Below are positions 35,143 to 45,884 of a DNA stretch of 64,000 nt, one piece after another. Numbering within the stretch: the first letter of the stretch is position 1; the number at the start of each line of letters is the position of its first letter. The notes under the pieces were generated by a model. It was not told the DNA's origin. It did no database searches and was given only the letters and a program-made list of their open reading frames with translations. Source of the DNA: Clostridium beijerinckii (GTDB taxonomy: Bacteria; Bacillota; Clostridia; Clostridiales; Clostridiaceae); contig CP029329.1 of assembly GCA_003129525.1 (NCBI GenBank), positions 1,062,001 to 1,126,000 on the forward strand, in the 5' to 3' direction. A program made the translations under genes and the position numbers.

Positions 35143-35757
35143 ATGTTGATTTTAGGAAAAGAATTTTATAAGCAGGGAGCATTAATTTTAGCTAAAGAAC
35201 TTTTGGGAAAAACTCTTGTGAGAAATATTGATAATGTAATTTTGAAAGGAAAAATCGTTGAAACAGAAGCATATATAGGAGAAATAGATAAGGCATCTCA
35301 TGCTTATAATGGCAAAAGGACTGAAAGAACAGAGCCATTATTTAGAGAAGGTGGCATTGCATATGTATACTTTATTTATGGGAAATATCATTGCTTTAAT
35401 GTTATAAGTGGACTTGAAAATAAGGGTGAGGGAGTTTTGATAAGAGCACTAGAGCCATTAAATGAATTTGATTACCTTGCCAAAAGAAGATTTAATCAAA
35501 ATTATGAGGAATTATCAGAAGCTAAGAAAAAATCAATTACAAATGGCCCTTCAAAATTATGTATGGCGTTTTCAATAGATAAATCGGAAAATTATATGAA
35601 GCTTTATGAAAAAGGGAACTTTTATATAGATTATGAGGAGCAGGAAAAGTTTGAAATAGTTGAAACTAAGAGAATTGGTATTGATTATGCAGAAGAAGCC
35701 ATAGACTTTCCTTGGAGATTTTATATAAAAGGTAATAAATATATATCTAAAAAATAG
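35143..35757 (+). CDS. 3-methyladenine DNA glycosylase (AAG/MPG family)
   Basis: Removes alkylated purines from DNA as the first step of base excision repair. The 204-residue protein has [13 protein letters not shown], the active-site region [32 protein letters not shown], the segment [21 protein letters not shown], and [13 protein letters not shown], all typical of the AAG family. Start ATG 35143 follows AAGGGAGAG. Monocistronic; a bidirectional terminator at 35872-35909 separates it from the convergent HD-GYP gene. Confidence 0.93.
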   Translation: MLILGKEFYKQGALILAKELLGKTLVRNIDNVILKGKIVETEAYIGEIDKASHAYNGKRTERTEPLFREGGIAYVYFIYGKYHCFNVISGLENKGEGVLIRALEPLNEFDYLAKRRFNQNYEELSEAKKKSITNGPSKLCMAFSIDKSENYMKLYEKGNFYIDYEEQEKFEIVETKRIGIDYAEEAIDFPWRFYIKGNKYISKK

Positions 35758-35871
35758 GCAAGATATATTTGTGAATATAGAATTGCTTAAGGTGAAAATG
35801 TTTGTATGGTATCAAGCGTTGATATCAGTATTGCAGATGCCATAAGAAGATACAATTAATATTAAAACCAC

Positions 35872-35912
35872 AAAGAGAGCACATATTATTAAAAATCATG
35901 TGCTCTTTTTAT
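35872..35912. terminator. bidirectional terminator between convergent genes
   Basis: AAAGAGAGCACAT (35872-35884) pairs with ATGTGCTCTTTT (35898-35909), with U-runs on both strands. It serves the glycosylase gene on the plus strand and the HD-GYP gene on the minus strand. Confidence 0.7.
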
Positions 35913-36006
35913 ATATGAAGATTAAGTATTATTTACTTAACTATAGCCATTAATTTTAATTTCAGAAGTTATATTGAAACCCGTACAATATAAGATGTTT
36001 AACTTT

Positions 36007-37092
36007 TTATAGTTCATATCTTATACTTGTTATAACTATTGAAATTTCATCTATTAAATTAATTTCTTTGTTAATTGTATCAGTTTTAGAGCTTTTAATG
36101 ACTTTTACAATAGGTCTTAGTGGAAAGTTAGGTAGAGTTTCCTGAACCACAGCTATATCACCATTACTAAGATCAACTAAAGTTCCTTTAGAAAAAGGAA
36201 TTACTATTTTACAAAAAGTATTAACTATATCATAATCAAACATCTTACCTGCATTAGACATTAAATACTCTAAAACATCACTTGGAAACATTGCTTTCTT
36301 ATTAGGTCTACCTGTTGATAACTCATCATAAGCATTAGCAATGCTTACAATTTTGCTTAAGGTATTGATTTCATCATTAATTAATGCGTTAGGATAACCC
36401 AAGCCATCAGGCCTTTCATGATGTTGCAATGCTATTATTTTACTATTAGCACTTAAGTTATAAGAGTCTGATAGATATTTGTAGCCGAGATTTGAATGCT
36501 GTTGTAGTATTGAAACTTCTTCTAATGTTAGTTCTTCTTCTTTCATTAGGAGTTCTTTGGGAATAAATGATTTTCCAACATCATGAAGCAAAGCTCCTGT
36601 GGAAAGATGTTGCAATTGCCTCTTAGGTAACTTTAAAGCAATACCAAGAACAAGTGATATTACAGCAACATTTACAGAATGAGAATAAACATAATTATCC
36701 AGACTTCTTATATCTACTAATGAAAGTAGTACACTTTTGTTGTTTAGTATATTTTCAATTAAATTTTCTGCCATATTTTCAATGTTGTTAAAATATACAG
36801 ATTCCTTTTTTGAAAATTTATCAGCAACAGTAAGTCTACTTATATTTGAAAAAGCTTCTTTTATTGTTAAAATTGACTTTTGTCTTAACTCAGGTTTAAT
36901 AATATCTTCTATTTCTTCAGAACTATATTCATCAATTATATATATTGATAAGATATTTATTTCTTTTATTTTAGATATAATTCCTTTGCTTAGAATTACA
37001 CCAGATCTTACTAATATTCTGCCTTCAATGTCATATAAAGTTTTACCGATAATTGTATTTGGCTTTACACATTCAATTGGAACTAATCTCAT
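36007..37092 (-). CDS. HD-GYP domain protein, probable cyclic-di-GMP phosphodiesterase
   Basis: 361 residues, minus strand. The N-terminal ~100 residues form a regulatory part (VKPNTIIGKTLYDIEGRILV) seen in DUF3391-like partners. The HD-GYP domain is complete: LLHDVGKSFIPKELL with the HD pair, LTLEEVSILQQHSNLGY, then LQHHERPDGLGYP (GYP motif) and ISIANAYDELSTGRP-type end. Such enzymes degrade cyclic di-GMP, affecting motility or biofilm. The start is set at ATG 37090-37092, behind GAGGAGAAG; a longer frame from 37113 runs through this ribosome binding site. Confidence 0.92.
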   Translation of the reverse strand: MRLVPIECVKPNTIIGKTLYDIEGRILVRSGVILSKGIISKIKEINILSIYIIDEYSSEEIEDIIKPELRQKSILTIKEAFSNISRLTVADKFSKKESVYFNNIENMAENLIENILNNKSVLLSLVDIRSLDNYVYSHSVNVAVISLVLGIALKLPKRQLQHLSTGALLHDVGKSFIPKELLMKEEELTLEEVSILQQHSNLGYKYLSDSYNLSANSKIIALQHHERPDGLGYPNALINDEINTLSKIVSIANAYDELSTGRPNKKAMFPSDVLEYLMSNAGKMFDYDIVNTFCKIVIPFSKGTLVDLSNGDIAVVQETLPNFPLRPIVKVIKSSKTDTINKEINLIDEISIVITSIRYEL

Positions 37093-37385
37093 AGTTATCT
37101 TCTCCTCAAGCATTTGGTTTTAAATAATACAAGTTACAACATAATTCGCTGGTAATATATTTCACATAAGAATAGTATATCAGTAAAATTAGTCTATTTA
37201 TAGTATTATAGGGAAAATATATTATTATTTATATAATATATTGTCAAATTATAGATTTAATGTTATGAATTTGGGAAGTGTTAACTTGAGATATAGCTCT
37301 GATTTAAGTGAACTTCTATTTAGGTGTGAAGTTCCATGAAACTTATAGAAAATAGATTGAATTGCTAGATTTTTATTCATAAAAG

Positions 37386-37450
37386 TAGCAGATGATATTT
37401 CATTACTATTTATTATGTAAGTATAAATAGTAAAAAAATATCATCTGCTA
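37386..37450 (-). terminator. long hairpin, terminator of the asnS transcript
   Basis: TAGCAGATGATATTT (37386-37400) pairs perfectly with AAATATCATCTGCTA (37436-37450); inside it TACTATTTAT (37404-37413) pairs with ATAAATAGTA (37423-37432). On the minus strand the stem is followed by CTTTTATG. The 525-base gap 37093-37617 otherwise holds the compound repeat at 37453-37614 and AT-rich sequence with nothing I can assign. Confidence 0.65.
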
Positions 37451-37452
37451 TT

Positions 37453-37614
37453 AGGCATGTAAAAGAATATAACAAGTCAAAACATGTGATGTAGATTTTA
37501 CATCAGACAAGCTGATATGTTTACCTAATAAAGCCTTATTAAGTAAACGTGCCTATGAAGTATGTTTACTTAATAGACTAGTATACTGAATTGTTATTTT
37601 TTCAAATGCATCTT
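37453..37614. repeat. dispersed hairpin repeat, copy E (extended)
   Basis: Left end AGGCATGT followed by AATATAACAAGTC; right end ATTGTTATTTTTTCAAATGCATCT. About 100 extra bases lie between the arms, including TGTTTACCTAATAAAG and TGTTTACTTAATAGAC, a partial direct repeat. It looks like one copy split by, or joined with, additional sequence. Confidence 0.5.
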
Positions 37615-37617
37615 ATA

Positions 37618-39012
37618 TTAAAATTCTGATGTTCCAGGAGTTCTAGGGAATGGTATTACGTCTCTGATATTTGTCATGCCAGTTATGTACATGATTAATC
37701 TCTCAAAACCTAAACCAAAGCCAGCGTGTTTAGTTTCTCCATACTTTCTTAGTTCTAAGTACCACCAGTAATCTTCTTCGTTTAATCCTAATTCAGCCAT
37801 TCTGCCCTTTAAGACATCTAATCTTTCTTCTCTTTGACTACCACCTATTATTTCTCCGATTCCTGGGACTAAAAGGTCAGTAGCTGCAACTGTTTTGTTA
37901 TCATCATTAATTCTCATGTAGAATGCTTTTATTTCTTTAGGATAATCTGTTACAAAAAGAGGCTTTTTAAAGTGCTCTTCAGTAAGATATCTTTCATGTT
38001 CTGTTTGTAAATCAATGCCCCAAGCTACATCATAATCAAATTTATTGCCACATTTTTCTAAGATTTCAACAGCTTCTGTATAAGTAACTTTAGCGAAGTC
38101 TGATGAAACTACATGATTTAATCTCTCTAATAATCCTTTATCAACAAATGAGTTAAAGAATTCCATTTCTTCAGGACATTCATCTATAACATATTGTATA
38201 ACATACTTAAGCATGCTTTCTGCAAGTTCCATATCGTCTTGTAAATCTGCAAAAGCAATTTCAGGTTCAATCATCCAAAATTCAGCGGCATGTCTTGTTG
38301 TATTAGAATTTTCAGCTCTAAAAGTTGGACCAAAAGTATAGATGTTTCTGAAGGCTAAAGCAAAACACTCACCATTTAATTGACCAGAAACAGTGAGATT
38401 AGTCTCTTTTCCAAAGAAATCTTTGCTATAATCTATATTTCCATCTTCAGTTAATGGTGGATTTTTAGGATCAAGAGTTGTTACTCTAAACATTTCTCCA
38501 GCACCTTCAGCATCACTACCAGTTATTATAGGAGTGTGTGCGTATACGAAGTTTTGTTCTTGGAAGAACTTATGTATAGCAAAGGCAGCAACAGAACGTA
38601 CTCTAAAAGTTGCTGAAAAAGCATTAGTTCTAGGTCTTAAATGAGCTATTGTTCTTAAATACTCGAAAGTATGTCTTTTCTTTTGAAGAGGATAATCAGA
38701 GTTTGACATTCCTTCAACAATAACTTCTTTTGCTTGAATTTCAAAAGGTTGTTTTGCATCAGGTGTAGCAACTAATACACCTATAACTGAAATTGAAGAA
38801 TTGATAGGTAATTTCGATATTTCTTTAAAATTACCTAATTTATCATCAAAAACTATTTGGATATTTTTAAAGAAAGAACCATCATTAACTTCTATAAAAC
38901 CAAAAGCATTAGATGCTCTTAAAGTTCTTATCCAACCTGATATTGTTATTTCCTTTGATAAAAAATTATCAGTATTTCTATAAAGGCTTCTAATTAAAAT
39001 TGATTTTGCCAT
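37618..39012 (-). CDS. asnS: asparagine--tRNA ligase
   Basis: Class IIb aminoacyl-tRNA synthetase charging tRNA-Asn. The 464-residue protein starts with an OB-fold anticodon-binding domain ([25 protein letters not shown]). The catalytic domain has motif 2-like [25 protein letters not shown] and motif 3 [28 protein letters not shown] at the C-terminus is characteristic. ATG behind GGAGGTC on the minus strand. It lies downstream of murC on the same strand with a hairpin repeat between them. No T-box leader was seen. Confidence 0.96.
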   Translation of the reverse strand: MAKSILIRSLYRNTDNFLSKEITISGWIRTLRASNAFGFIEVNDGSFFKNIQIVFDDKLGNFKEISKLPINSSISVIGVLVATPDAKQPFEIQAKEVIVEGMSNSDYPLQKKRHTFEYLRTIAHLRPRTNAFSATFRVRSVAAFAIHKFFQEQNFVYAHTPIITGSDAEGAGEMFRVTTLDPKNPPLTEDGNIDYSKDFFGKETNLTVSGQLNGECFALAFRNIYTFGPTFRAENSNTTRHAAEFWMIEPEIAFADLQDDMELAESMLKYVIQYVIDECPEEMEFFNSFVDKGLLERLNHVVSSDFAKVTYTEAVEILEKCGNKFDYDVAWGIDLQTEHERYLTEEHFKKPLFVTDYPKEIKAFYMRINDDNKTVAATDLLVPGIGEIIGGSQREERLDVLKGRMAELGLNEEDYWWYLELRKYGETKHAGFGLGFERLIMYITGMTNIRDVIPFPRTPGTSEF

Positions 39013-39079
39013 ATCATATGACCTCCATTTTATAAATAATATTTAGTCAAAAAATGAAAAAATTTTCACTTTAAAAGAA

Positions 39080-39136
39080 CGGCATATAAAAGAAAATAGA
39101 CTAGCATACTGACTTGTTATTTCTTTTAATATGCCT
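39080..39136. repeat. dispersed hairpin repeat, copy F
   Basis: Ends CGGCATAT (39080-39087) and ATATGCCT (39129-39136 region); right inner arm GCATACTGACTTGTTATTT is shared with copy D. Located between murC and asnS. Confidence 0.75.
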
Positions 39137-39227
39137 TATATAATAATCTGCTAGGTTTAATACTAACTAGATTTTACAATACTTTGTTGGCTAATGCAAC
39201 TTAAGTAACCCCTAGAGGGTTCATCAT

Positions 39228-40607
39228 TTAAGCTTCTAAATACTTTTCACCAACAATAACTACATCACCAGCACCTACTGTTAACAATAAATCGCCAGAA
39301 GTAAGTTTCGACTTCACATAATCTAATGCTTCATCATGTGAATGAACATTAGTACATTTTATACCTTTGCTTCTTATAGCATCTCCAAGGTCATCAGAAG
39401 ATACAAGTCCAGTATTTTTTTCACGTGCAGCATAAATATCCATTAATATAAGCTCGTCGGTATCACTAAAACACTCTGTAAATTCATCAAATAAAGATTT
39501 TGTTCTAGTATAAGTATGAGGCTGAAATATGCAATAAGTTTTATTGTGTTTAATTTGTTTTGCAGTACTTAAAGTAGCTTTAATTTCTGTAGGATGATGA
39601 GCGTAATCATCTATTACAGTAACGCCATTTAATTCACCCTTATACTCAAATCTCTTATGAGCGCCCTTACATTTTGATAATCCTTCAATTATATTGTCAT
39701 TAGAAATATTAAATATAAGGGAAACACAGATTGAGGCAAGTGCATTTAATATACTATGCTTACCTGGAATGTTTAAAGTAAGAGAAAATAAATTTTTATT
39801 GTCTTTATATACATCAAAGGTTGCACAACCATCCTTATTGAAAATAATATTTTTAGCAATTACATCTGAAGTTTCATCAAAACCATAGCTTAAAGTATTG
39901 CAATCTACCTTAGATAGAATTTCTTTAACTCTAAAATCATCACCATATCCTACAAGATAGCCATCCTGAGGAATAAGTTTAGAAAATTTTAAGAAAGTAT
40001 CAGCAATTTCATCTATGTCTTTATAACAATCTAAATGGTCAGCATCAATATTTAAGATTACACCTATATATGGGAAAAACTTTAAAAATGAACGTTTATA
40101 TTCACAAGCTTCAGTTAAAAAATACTCACTATTACCTATTCTAAAATTTCCATGAATTATATCTAATTCCCCACCCACTAAAATAGTTGGGTCTAGATTA
40201 CCAGCAAGTGTAACATGGGAAAGCATAGATGTACATGTAGTTTTTCCATGAGTACCTGAGATGGCTACATTATATTTATGACCTTTCATAATCTCACCCA
40301 AGAATTCAGCTCTATCCATTAGTGTAATATTCTTTTCCTCAGCTTCTAAAAGTTCAGGATTATCAGATGGTATTGCAGCCGTATAAACTACTAAATCTAC
40401 ATTTTTAATATTTTCGCTTTTGTGGCCTATGTAAATTTCAGCACCTGAAGCCTTTAATTTCTCAACAATTGGAGAATTTTTAAAATCTGAACCAGATACC
40501 TTGAACCCACTATTTAATAAAACAGCAGCGAGTCCACTCATACTAATTCCGCCAATACCTATAAAATGAATTTTTTTATCTTTATCATTTATAAAATCGA
40601 AAGACAA
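39228..40607 (-). CDS. murC: UDP-N-acetylmuramate--L-alanine ligase
   Basis: Adds the first amino acid to UDP-MurNAc in peptidoglycan precursor synthesis, in the cytosol. The 459-residue Mur ligase has the UDP-binding [15 protein letters not shown] near residue 17, the ATP P-loop [15 protein letters not shown] near residue 110, [10 protein letters not shown] in the central domain and [14 protein letters not shown] in the C-terminal domain. Minus strand; ATG behind AAAGGAGTTG. It is divergent from purR across 290 bases of AT-rich DNA in which I see no clear element. Confidence 0.96.
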   Translation of the reverse strand: MSFDFINDKDKKIHFIGIGGISMSGLAAVLLNSGFKVSGSDFKNSPIVEKLKASGAEIYIGHKSENIKNVDLVVYTAAIPSDNPELLEAEEKNITLMDRAEFLGEIMKGHKYNVAISGTHGKTTCTSMLSHVTLAGNLDPTILVGGELDIIHGNFRIGNSEYFLTEACEYKRSFLKFFPYIGVILNIDADHLDCYKDIDEIADTFLKFSKLIPQDGYLVGYGDDFRVKEILSKVDCNTLSYGFDETSDVIAKNIIFNKDGCATFDVYKDNKNLFSLTLNIPGKHSILNALASICVSLIFNISNDNIIEGLSKCKGAHKRFEYKGELNGVTVIDDYAHHPTEIKATLSTAKQIKHNKTYCIFQPHTYTRTKSLFDEFTECFSDTDELILMDIYAAREKNTGLVSSDDLGDAIRSKGIKCTNVHSHDEALDYVKSKLTSGDLLLTVGAGDVVIVGEKYLEA

Positions 40608-40897
40608 ACGATCAACTCCTTTTTAATTAGCAAAACTAAAGGTTTATCATATATTCTCTAAACTTTAATTAAAATCTTTAGTTTTATACTTTAACTATAA
40701 TTATATACATTTTTCTAAAAATCAACCATAGGAAAAATTAAATACATAATATATTATGGAGATTTATCATATTTGTGAATAAATTAGAAATATATACATT
40801 AACATTATAACTAAAAACATTGATATTAACTTGAATTTAGAATAAAATATGAATATTAAAGGGATTTAATATAAAAAAATTCGTGTAGGTGATTAAA

Positions 40898-41713
40898 ATG
40901 GAGAAGTTTACTAGAAATAAAAGAGTAGTTGCCATAACTAAAATCTTATTGGAAAATCCCAATAAGATTTTAGGATTGAATAATTTTTCAGAATTATTAA
41001 ATGCAGCAAAGTCTACTATAAGTGAAGATATAGTCGTTGTTCGTGAAGTTTTAGAAAGACTTGAAATGGGTAAAATTGAAACAGTTGCAGGCGTTGCAGG
41101 AGGAATAAAATATATTCCACAGAGTGGTGAAGAAAAAAAGAAAGCTTTTGCACTAGAACTATGTAAGCAATTAAGTGATGACGGCAGAGTTATTCCTGGA
41201 AATATAATATATATGACTGACTTAGTATATAATCCTAAAATAATAAATAAAGCTGGAATTATGCTTTCATCATGCTTTAAGGGAAAAGATGTTGATTATG
41301 TAATAACTGTGGAAACTAAGGGTATTCCTCTAGCTTATGAAGTAGCTAGAAACTTAGGCGTACAATTAATTATTGCAAGAAGGGATAGTCAAGCAACGGA
41401 AGGGCCAACAGTTACTATAAATTATGTTTCTGGTAGCAACGGAAGATTACAACAAATGGCATTATCAAAAAAATCAATGAAATCATCTAGTAAGTGTATA
41501 TTTATTGATGATTTTATGAAGGGTGGAGGAACTGCAGTTGGAATTAAAGCTCTACTAAAGGAATTTGATAGTGAGTTAGTGGGAATTGGAGTATTAATAG
41601 ATAATAAACAAATTGAAAAGAAATTAGTTGATGAATACGTTTCTATTGTGGAATTAACTGAAGTAGATAAATCAGCAATTATAGGAATACAGCCTTCAAA
41701 AATATTTTCTTAA
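40898..41713 (+). CDS. purR: purine operon repressor PurR
   Basis: 271 residues. An N-terminal winged helix (RNKRVVAITKILLENPNKILGLNNFSELL) is followed by a phosphoribosyltransferase-like domain with the PRPP motif CIFIDDFMKGGGTAVG; PRPP binding relieves repression of purine synthesis genes in Bacillus-type PurR. Start ATG 40898 behind TAGGTG; an in-frame GTG at 40889 is inside that site. The order purR-spoVG-glmU-prs is the same as in Bacillus. Product of Prs, encoded 2.2 kb downstream, is the effector. Confidence 0.94.
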   Translation: MEKFTRNKRVVAITKILLENPNKILGLNNFSELLNAAKSTISEDIVVVREVLERLEMGKIETVAGVAGGIKYIPQSGEEKKKAFALELCKQLSDDGRVIPGNIIYMTDLVYNPKIINKAGIMLSSCFKGKDVDYVITVETKGIPLAYEVARNLGVQLIIARRDSQATEGPTVTINYVSGSNGRLQQMALSKKSMKSSSKCIFIDDFMKGGGTAVGIKALLKEFDSELVGIGVLIDNKQIEKKLVDEYVSIVELTEVDKSAIIGIQPSKIFS

Positions 41714-41752
41714 GCAAAATCGGACAATCTCTTACCAGTAGTATTTTATATA

Positions 41753-41790
41753 AGGCATATGAAAATAAAAAATCATTATATTTTCATATG
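41753..41790. repeat. dispersed hairpin repeat, copy G (shortened)
   Basis: Left end AGGCATAT, then the arms CATATGAAAATA and TATTTTCATATG. The right AGGCATAT end is missing. Located between purR and spoVG. Confidence 0.5.
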
Positions 41791-41838
41791 ATAAAATTTA
41801 CGCAAAAATAAATTTTATAAGGATTTATTAAATATAAA

Positions 41839-41867
41839 AAAGGAATTTAGAAATTTGTGGAGAAATT
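41839..41867 (+). promoter_or_regulatory. possible sigma-H-type promoter of spoVG
   Basis: AAAGGAATT followed after about 12 bases by GGAGAAAT. In Bacillus, spoVG is a classical sigma-H gene with RNAGGAWWW and RNNGAAT boxes. The -35 match is good and the -10 match only fair. Confidence 0.4.
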
Positions 41868-41913
41868 ATATAAATATTAAATATTTTTAAGCAACTGGGA
41901 AGGGTGGAGTAAA

Positions 41914-42189
41914 ATGCAAATTACAGATGTTAGAATTAGAAAGATTACATCAGAAGGTAAAATGAAAGGAATAGTTTCTGTCACATTTGATAATGAATTT
42001 GTAGTTCATGATATCAAAGTTATAGAAGGACAAATGGGTTTATTTATTGCTATGCCTAGTAGAAAAACACCAGATGGAGAATTTAAGGATATAGCTCACC
42101 CAATAAACACAGAAGCAAGAGAAAAAATTCAAACTGCAATTTTAGAAGCTTATGAAAAAGCTGTTTCAGAAGAAGTTGTAGAAGGGTAA
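41914..42189 (+). CDS. spoVG: septation/regulatory protein SpoVG
   Basis: 91-residue nucleic-acid-binding protein. The family start [48 protein letters not shown] in the middle and a helical C-terminus are all present. Known to influence sporulation and septation in Bacillus and gene expression in other Firmicutes. Start ATG 41914 behind AAGGGTGG. A strong terminator follows at 42201-42237, so glmU has a separate promoter or depends on read-through. Confidence 0.97.
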   Translation: MQITDVRIRKITSEGKMKGIVSVTFDNEFVVHDIKVIEGQMGLFIAMPSRKTPDGEFKDIAHPINTEAREKIQTAILEAYEKAVSEEVVEG

Positions 42190-42200
42190 TGGGTTTAGTA

Positions 42201-42237
42201 AATAAGAGGAAGTTTTAATAACTTCCTCTTATTTTGT
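42201..42237 (+). terminator. rho-independent terminator of spoVG
   Basis: AATAAGAGGAAGTT (42201-42214), loop TTAAT, AACTTCCTCTTATT (42220-42233), then TTTG. Confidence 0.75.
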
Positions 42238-42361
42238 GAAATTAAATTCTCGAATATAATATTAAATGGGACATGGGTTGAAATAAAAGTAGCTTTCCAA
42301 TATAATTAAATTAATATGAATATTTAACGAATTATCAAGGGAATTAATCGTGTTAATATAA

Positions 42362-42452
42362 AGGCATACTAAAAAATATACACAGATAAAAAAAGCGCAA
42401 CCAAGATCATTTCACAGATAAAAAAAGCACGAAGTAGATTTTTTAGATGTCT
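42362..42452. repeat. dispersed hairpin repeat, copy H (diverged)
   Basis: Ends AGGCATAC and AGATGTCT. Inside lies a direct duplication of CACAGATAAAAAAAGC (42381-42396 and 42413-42428). Located between spoVG and glmU. Confidence 0.45.
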
Positions 42453-42479
42453 AAATTTATAAATGAGGTGTGATATATA

Positions 42480-43847
42480 ATGTATAAATGTGCACTAGTT
42501 TTAGCAGCTGGTCAAGGTAAGAGAATAAAGTCAGATTTACCTAAAGTATTGCATAAAGTATGTGGTAAAGAAATGTTAAAGCATGTTATAGACTCAATAA
42601 GAAGTTCAGCAATTGATGATATTAATGTAATTATCGGCAAGGGTGCTGAGCTTGTAAAAGAGAGAACATTAGATAAAAAGGTATCTTATTCACTACAAGA
42701 AGAACAATTAGGTACAGGGCATGCTGTTAAGTGTGCTGAGGAATTTTTAAAGGATAAGAAAGGCGTAGTTGCAATTTTTGCAGGGGACACTCCTTTAATA
42801 AAGCAAGCTACTATTGAAAGATTAATTGGTGACCATATTCAAGACAAGAATGCAGCAACCATTTTAACAGCAATTGTTGATGATCCAACCGGATATGGAA
42901 GAATTGTGAGAGAAAATAATGAGGTTCTAAAAATTGTTGAACATAAGGATTGCAATGAGGAAGAACTTAAAATTACAGAGATGAATTCCGCAATTTATTG
43001 TTTTGATATTGAATTATTAGTAGATGCTTTAAGTAAAATAAAAAATGACAATAATCAAGGTGAATATTATCTTACAGATGTTATTGGAATATTAAAATCT
43101 GAAGGTAAGAGGATAGGGGCGGTTGTAACCGAGTATGAAGAAACTATTGGAATAAATTCAAGAGTTCAATTAGCAGAAGCAGAAGAAATACTTAAAAATA
43201 GAATAAATATTAAGCATATGGAAAACGGAGTTACATTAATTGATCCTAAAACAACATATATAGGAATTGATGTTGAAATAGGAAAAGATACAATAATATA
43301 TCCTAATAATATTTTAGAAGGTAATACTAAGATAGGAAGCAACTGTTTAATTTATCAAAATTCAAGAATTGTAGATAGTATTATTGGTAACGAAGTAGAT
43401 ATTCAATCTTCAGTTATATTAAGTAGTAATATTGGAGATAATACAACAGTTGGACCTTTTGCATATATCAGACCTGAAACTACAATAGGTAAACATGCTA
43501 GAATAGGAGATTTTGTAGAAATAAAGAAATCAACTATTGGAGATGGAACTAAGGTATCTCATTTAACTTACATAGGTGATGCTGAGGTTGGATCAGAATG
43601 TAATTTTGGATGTGGGACAGTAGTTGTAAATTATGACGGTAAAAACAAATATAAGACTATTATTGGAGATCATAGCTTTATAGGATGTAACACTAATTTA
43701 GTATCACCTGTTACAATTCATGATAATACATATATTGCAGCTGGATCTACTATTACATCAGAAGTAAATGAAGGTGATCTTGCGGTTGCTAGAGCTAAAC
43801 AAAGGAATATTAGTGGGTGGGTTGAAAAAAAAGGATTAAAAAAATAA
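42480..43847 (+). CDS. glmU: bifunctional N-acetylglucosamine-1-phosphate uridyltransferase / glucosamine-1-phosphate acetyltransferase
   Basis: Makes UDP-GlcNAc for peptidoglycan in two steps. The 455-residue protein has the nucleotidyltransferase motif [23 protein letters not shown] at the N-terminus (residues 8-30), [20 protein letters not shown], then from about residue 250 a left-handed beta-helix of hexapeptide repeats ([16 protein letters not shown]...) with the acetyltransferase active-site region [29 protein letters not shown]. Start ATG 42480 behind GAGGTGTG. prs follows after 49 bases. Confidence 0.97.
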   Translation: MYKCALVLAAGQGKRIKSDLPKVLHKVCGKEMLKHVIDSIRSSAIDDINVIIGKGAELVKERTLDKKVSYSLQEEQLGTGHAVKCAEEFLKDKKGVVAIFAGDTPLIKQATIERLIGDHIQDKNAATILTAIVDDPTGYGRIVRENNEVLKIVEHKDCNEEELKITEMNSAIYCFDIELLVDALSKIKNDNNQGEYYLTDVIGILKSEGKRIGAVVTEYEETIGINSRVQLAEAEEILKNRINIKHMENGVTLIDPKTTYIGIDVEIGKDTIIYPNNILEGNTKIGSNCLIYQNSRIVDSIIGNEVDIQSSVILSSNIGDNTTVGPFAYIRPETTIGKHARIGDFVEIKKSTIGDGTKVSHLTYIGDAEVGSECNFGCGTVVVNYDGKNKYKTIIGDHSFIGCNTNLVSPVTIHDNTYIAAGSTITSEVNEGDLAVARAKQRNISGWVEKKGLKK

Positions 43848-43896
43848 AAGATTTGATTATAAGTTAAGTAAAAATTTTAAGGGGGTATTCTCAATT

Positions 43897-44862
43897 ATGA
43901 TAAGTCATGGAAGAAATATAAAAGTATTTACTGGGAATTCACACTCTAAGTTAGCACAAGATATAGCAGATATATTGGGAATTCCACTCGGAAGGTCTAA
44001 AGTTTCAACTTTTAGCGATGGGGAAATATCTGTTGATATTAATGAGACTGTTAGGGGCAATGATGTATTCATAGTACAATCTACTTCTTCACCTGTTAAT
44101 AATAATTTAATGGAATTATTAATTATGATTGATGCATTTAAGAGAGCATCAGCAGGTAGAATTACAGCAGTTATGCCATATTATGGATATGCCAGACAGG
44201 ACAGGAAAGTTAAGTCAAGGGACCCAATAACCGCAAAATTAGTTGCAGATTTATTAACTGCAGCAGGAGCGCATAGAATTTTAACTATGGATTTACATGC
44301 AGCTCAGATTCAAGGATACTTTAATATTCCTGTTGACCATCTACTTGGTGCACCAATACTTGCAGAACATTTTATATCAAAAGGATTGATAGATCAAGAA
44401 GATGTTGTTGTAGTTTCACCAGATTTAGGTAGTGTGACTAGAGCAAGAAAGTTTGCAGATAACTTACATACACCAATAGCAATTATAGATAAGAGAAGAC
44501 CAAAAGCAAATGTTTCAGAAATAATGAATATTATAGGAGACATTGAAGGTAAGAGATGTATACTAATTGATGATATGGTAGATACTGCTGGGACTATTGT
44601 AAATGCAGCAAATGCACTTAAAGATTTAGGAGCTAAAAATGTTTATGCTTGTTGTACACATGGAGTATTATCAGGTCCAGCATTGGAACGAATAAATAAT
44701 TCAGCAATAGAGGAATTAGTTATGTTAAATACAATCCCATTAAAGCAAGATTTAGAGACTAATAAAATCAAATCAATTTCAGTTGCACCGTTGTTTGCAG
44801 AAGCAATAAAAAGAATTTATGATGATCAGCCAATAAGTAAATTATTTGAATATGAACAATAA
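43897..44862 (+). CDS. prs: ribose-phosphate pyrophosphokinase
   Basis: Makes PRPP from ribose 5-phosphate and ATP for nucleotide, His and Trp synthesis. 321 residues, with [47 protein letters not shown], the regulatory flexible loop, and the PRPP-binding motif [18 protein letters not shown]. Start ATG 43897 behind AAGGGGG. The enzyme connects to the ribose locus of this window (source of ribose 5-phosphate) and to PurR (PRPP is its effector). A terminator follows. Confidence 0.97.
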   Translation: MISHGRNIKVFTGNSHSKLAQDIADILGIPLGRSKVSTFSDGEISVDINETVRGNDVFIVQSTSSPVNNNLMELLIMIDAFKRASAGRITAVMPYYGYARQDRKVKSRDPITAKLVADLLTAAGAHRILTMDLHAAQIQGYFNIPVDHLLGAPILAEHFISKGLIDQEDVVVVSPDLGSVTRARKFADNLHTPIAIIDKRRPKANVSEIMNIIGDIEGKRCILIDDMVDTAGTIVNAANALKDLGAKNVYACCTHGVLSGPALERINNSAIEELVMLNTIPLKQDLETNKIKSISVAPLFAEAIKRIYDDQPISKLFEYEQ

Positions 44863-44894
44863 AAAACACTATTTCAATTAGAAAAGCAAAAAAC

Positions 44895-44953
44895 AGGATG
44901 TATATTTGTTTTAAAGAATTTAAAAAATTGAACAAATGTACATTCTATTTTTT
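44895..44953 (+). terminator. rho-independent terminator after prs
   Basis: AGGATGTATATTTGTT (44895-44910) pairs with AACAAATGTACATTCT (44931-44946), then ATTTTTT. The rest of the 335-base gap to the response regulator gene is AT-rich with no clear element. Confidence 0.75.
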
Positions 44954-45197
44954 ATTTTAGGTTTTTTATTTCATGAAATAAATAATTTTTATTTTAAGAA
45001 GGTGAACATTAAGGTTATAATAGAATTATATTGTAAATTTTAATTGAAATATAATTAATAATTGTTAAGTAAGATATTCTTGGAATTCTTACTACAGCGA
45101 GGATTAATCATATTTCTTTGTTTGCTATAAAAAATAATTTATGTATGATATATCAGTACTATAAATAATATTAGTCTAATTAGGAGGCAGGGAAATA

Positions 45198-45884
45198 GTG
45201 GATGGATTTTCAACCAAGGTTTTGATTGTAGATGACGATGAAAATATTAGTGAAGTTATAGATATGTATTTGAAAAGTTCAGGATATAGTACTAAGATAG
45301 CTTTAAATGGAAAAGAGGCACAAAAATTATATTTGGAATATAATCCCGACATAGTTTTGCTTGACGTGATGATACCGTACATAGATGGTATTGATATTTT
45401 AAAATGGATAAGAAAACAAAAAGAAACACCAGTTATAATGATTACAGCAAAGGGAGATACTTTTGATAAGGTTTTAGCATTAGAACTCGGTGCAGATGAT
45501 TATATAGTAAAGCCTTTTGAACCTAAAGAATTATTGGCTAGAGTTAAAGCTGTATTAAGAAGATATTCTGCAGAAAGTGTTAAAAATGAAATAATAAAAT
45601 TAAGTGATTTATCAATAGATTCAACTTCTTATAAAGTAATATACAATGAAGAAGACATAAAAATGCCACCAAAGGAATTTGAATTATTATATTATCTAGC
45701 AAATAATAAAAACAAAGTTTTTACAAGGGAACAATTACTTTGTGAAGTTTGGGGATATGAATATCCGGGAGATTCTAGAACTGTGGATGTTCATATTAAG
45801 AGATTAAGAGAGAAATTAAGTGATGGCGAGCAATGGAAAATTGAAACAGTATGGGGTGTTGGATATAAATTTGAGGTGAATTAA
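45198..45884 (+). CDS. OmpR/PhoB-family response regulator
   Basis: 228 residues. The receiver domain has the acidic pocket VDDDEN, the phosphoacceptor Asp 56 in VLLDVMIPY, MITAKGD and the lysine in DDYIVKPFEP. The winged-helix output domain (KEFELLYYLANNKNKVFTREQLLCEVWGYEYPGDSRTVDVHIKRLREKL) binds DNA. GTG start at 45198 behind AGGAGG. The sensor kinase begins directly after the stop. This pair lies between prs and pth, genes that are near neighbours in Bacillus, so it is probably an insertion into the conserved cluster. The signal is unknown. Confidence 0.94.
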   Translation: MDGFSTKVLIVDDDENISEVIDMYLKSSGYSTKIALNGKEAQKLYLEYNPDIVLLDVMIPYIDGIDILKWIRKQKETPVIMITAKGDTFDKVLALELGADDYIVKPFEPKELLARVKAVLRRYSAESVKNEIIKLSDLSIDSTSYKVIYNEEDIKMPPKEFELLYYLANNKNKVFTREQLLCEVWGYEYPGDSRTVDVHIKRLREKLSDGEQWKIETVWGVGYKFEVN

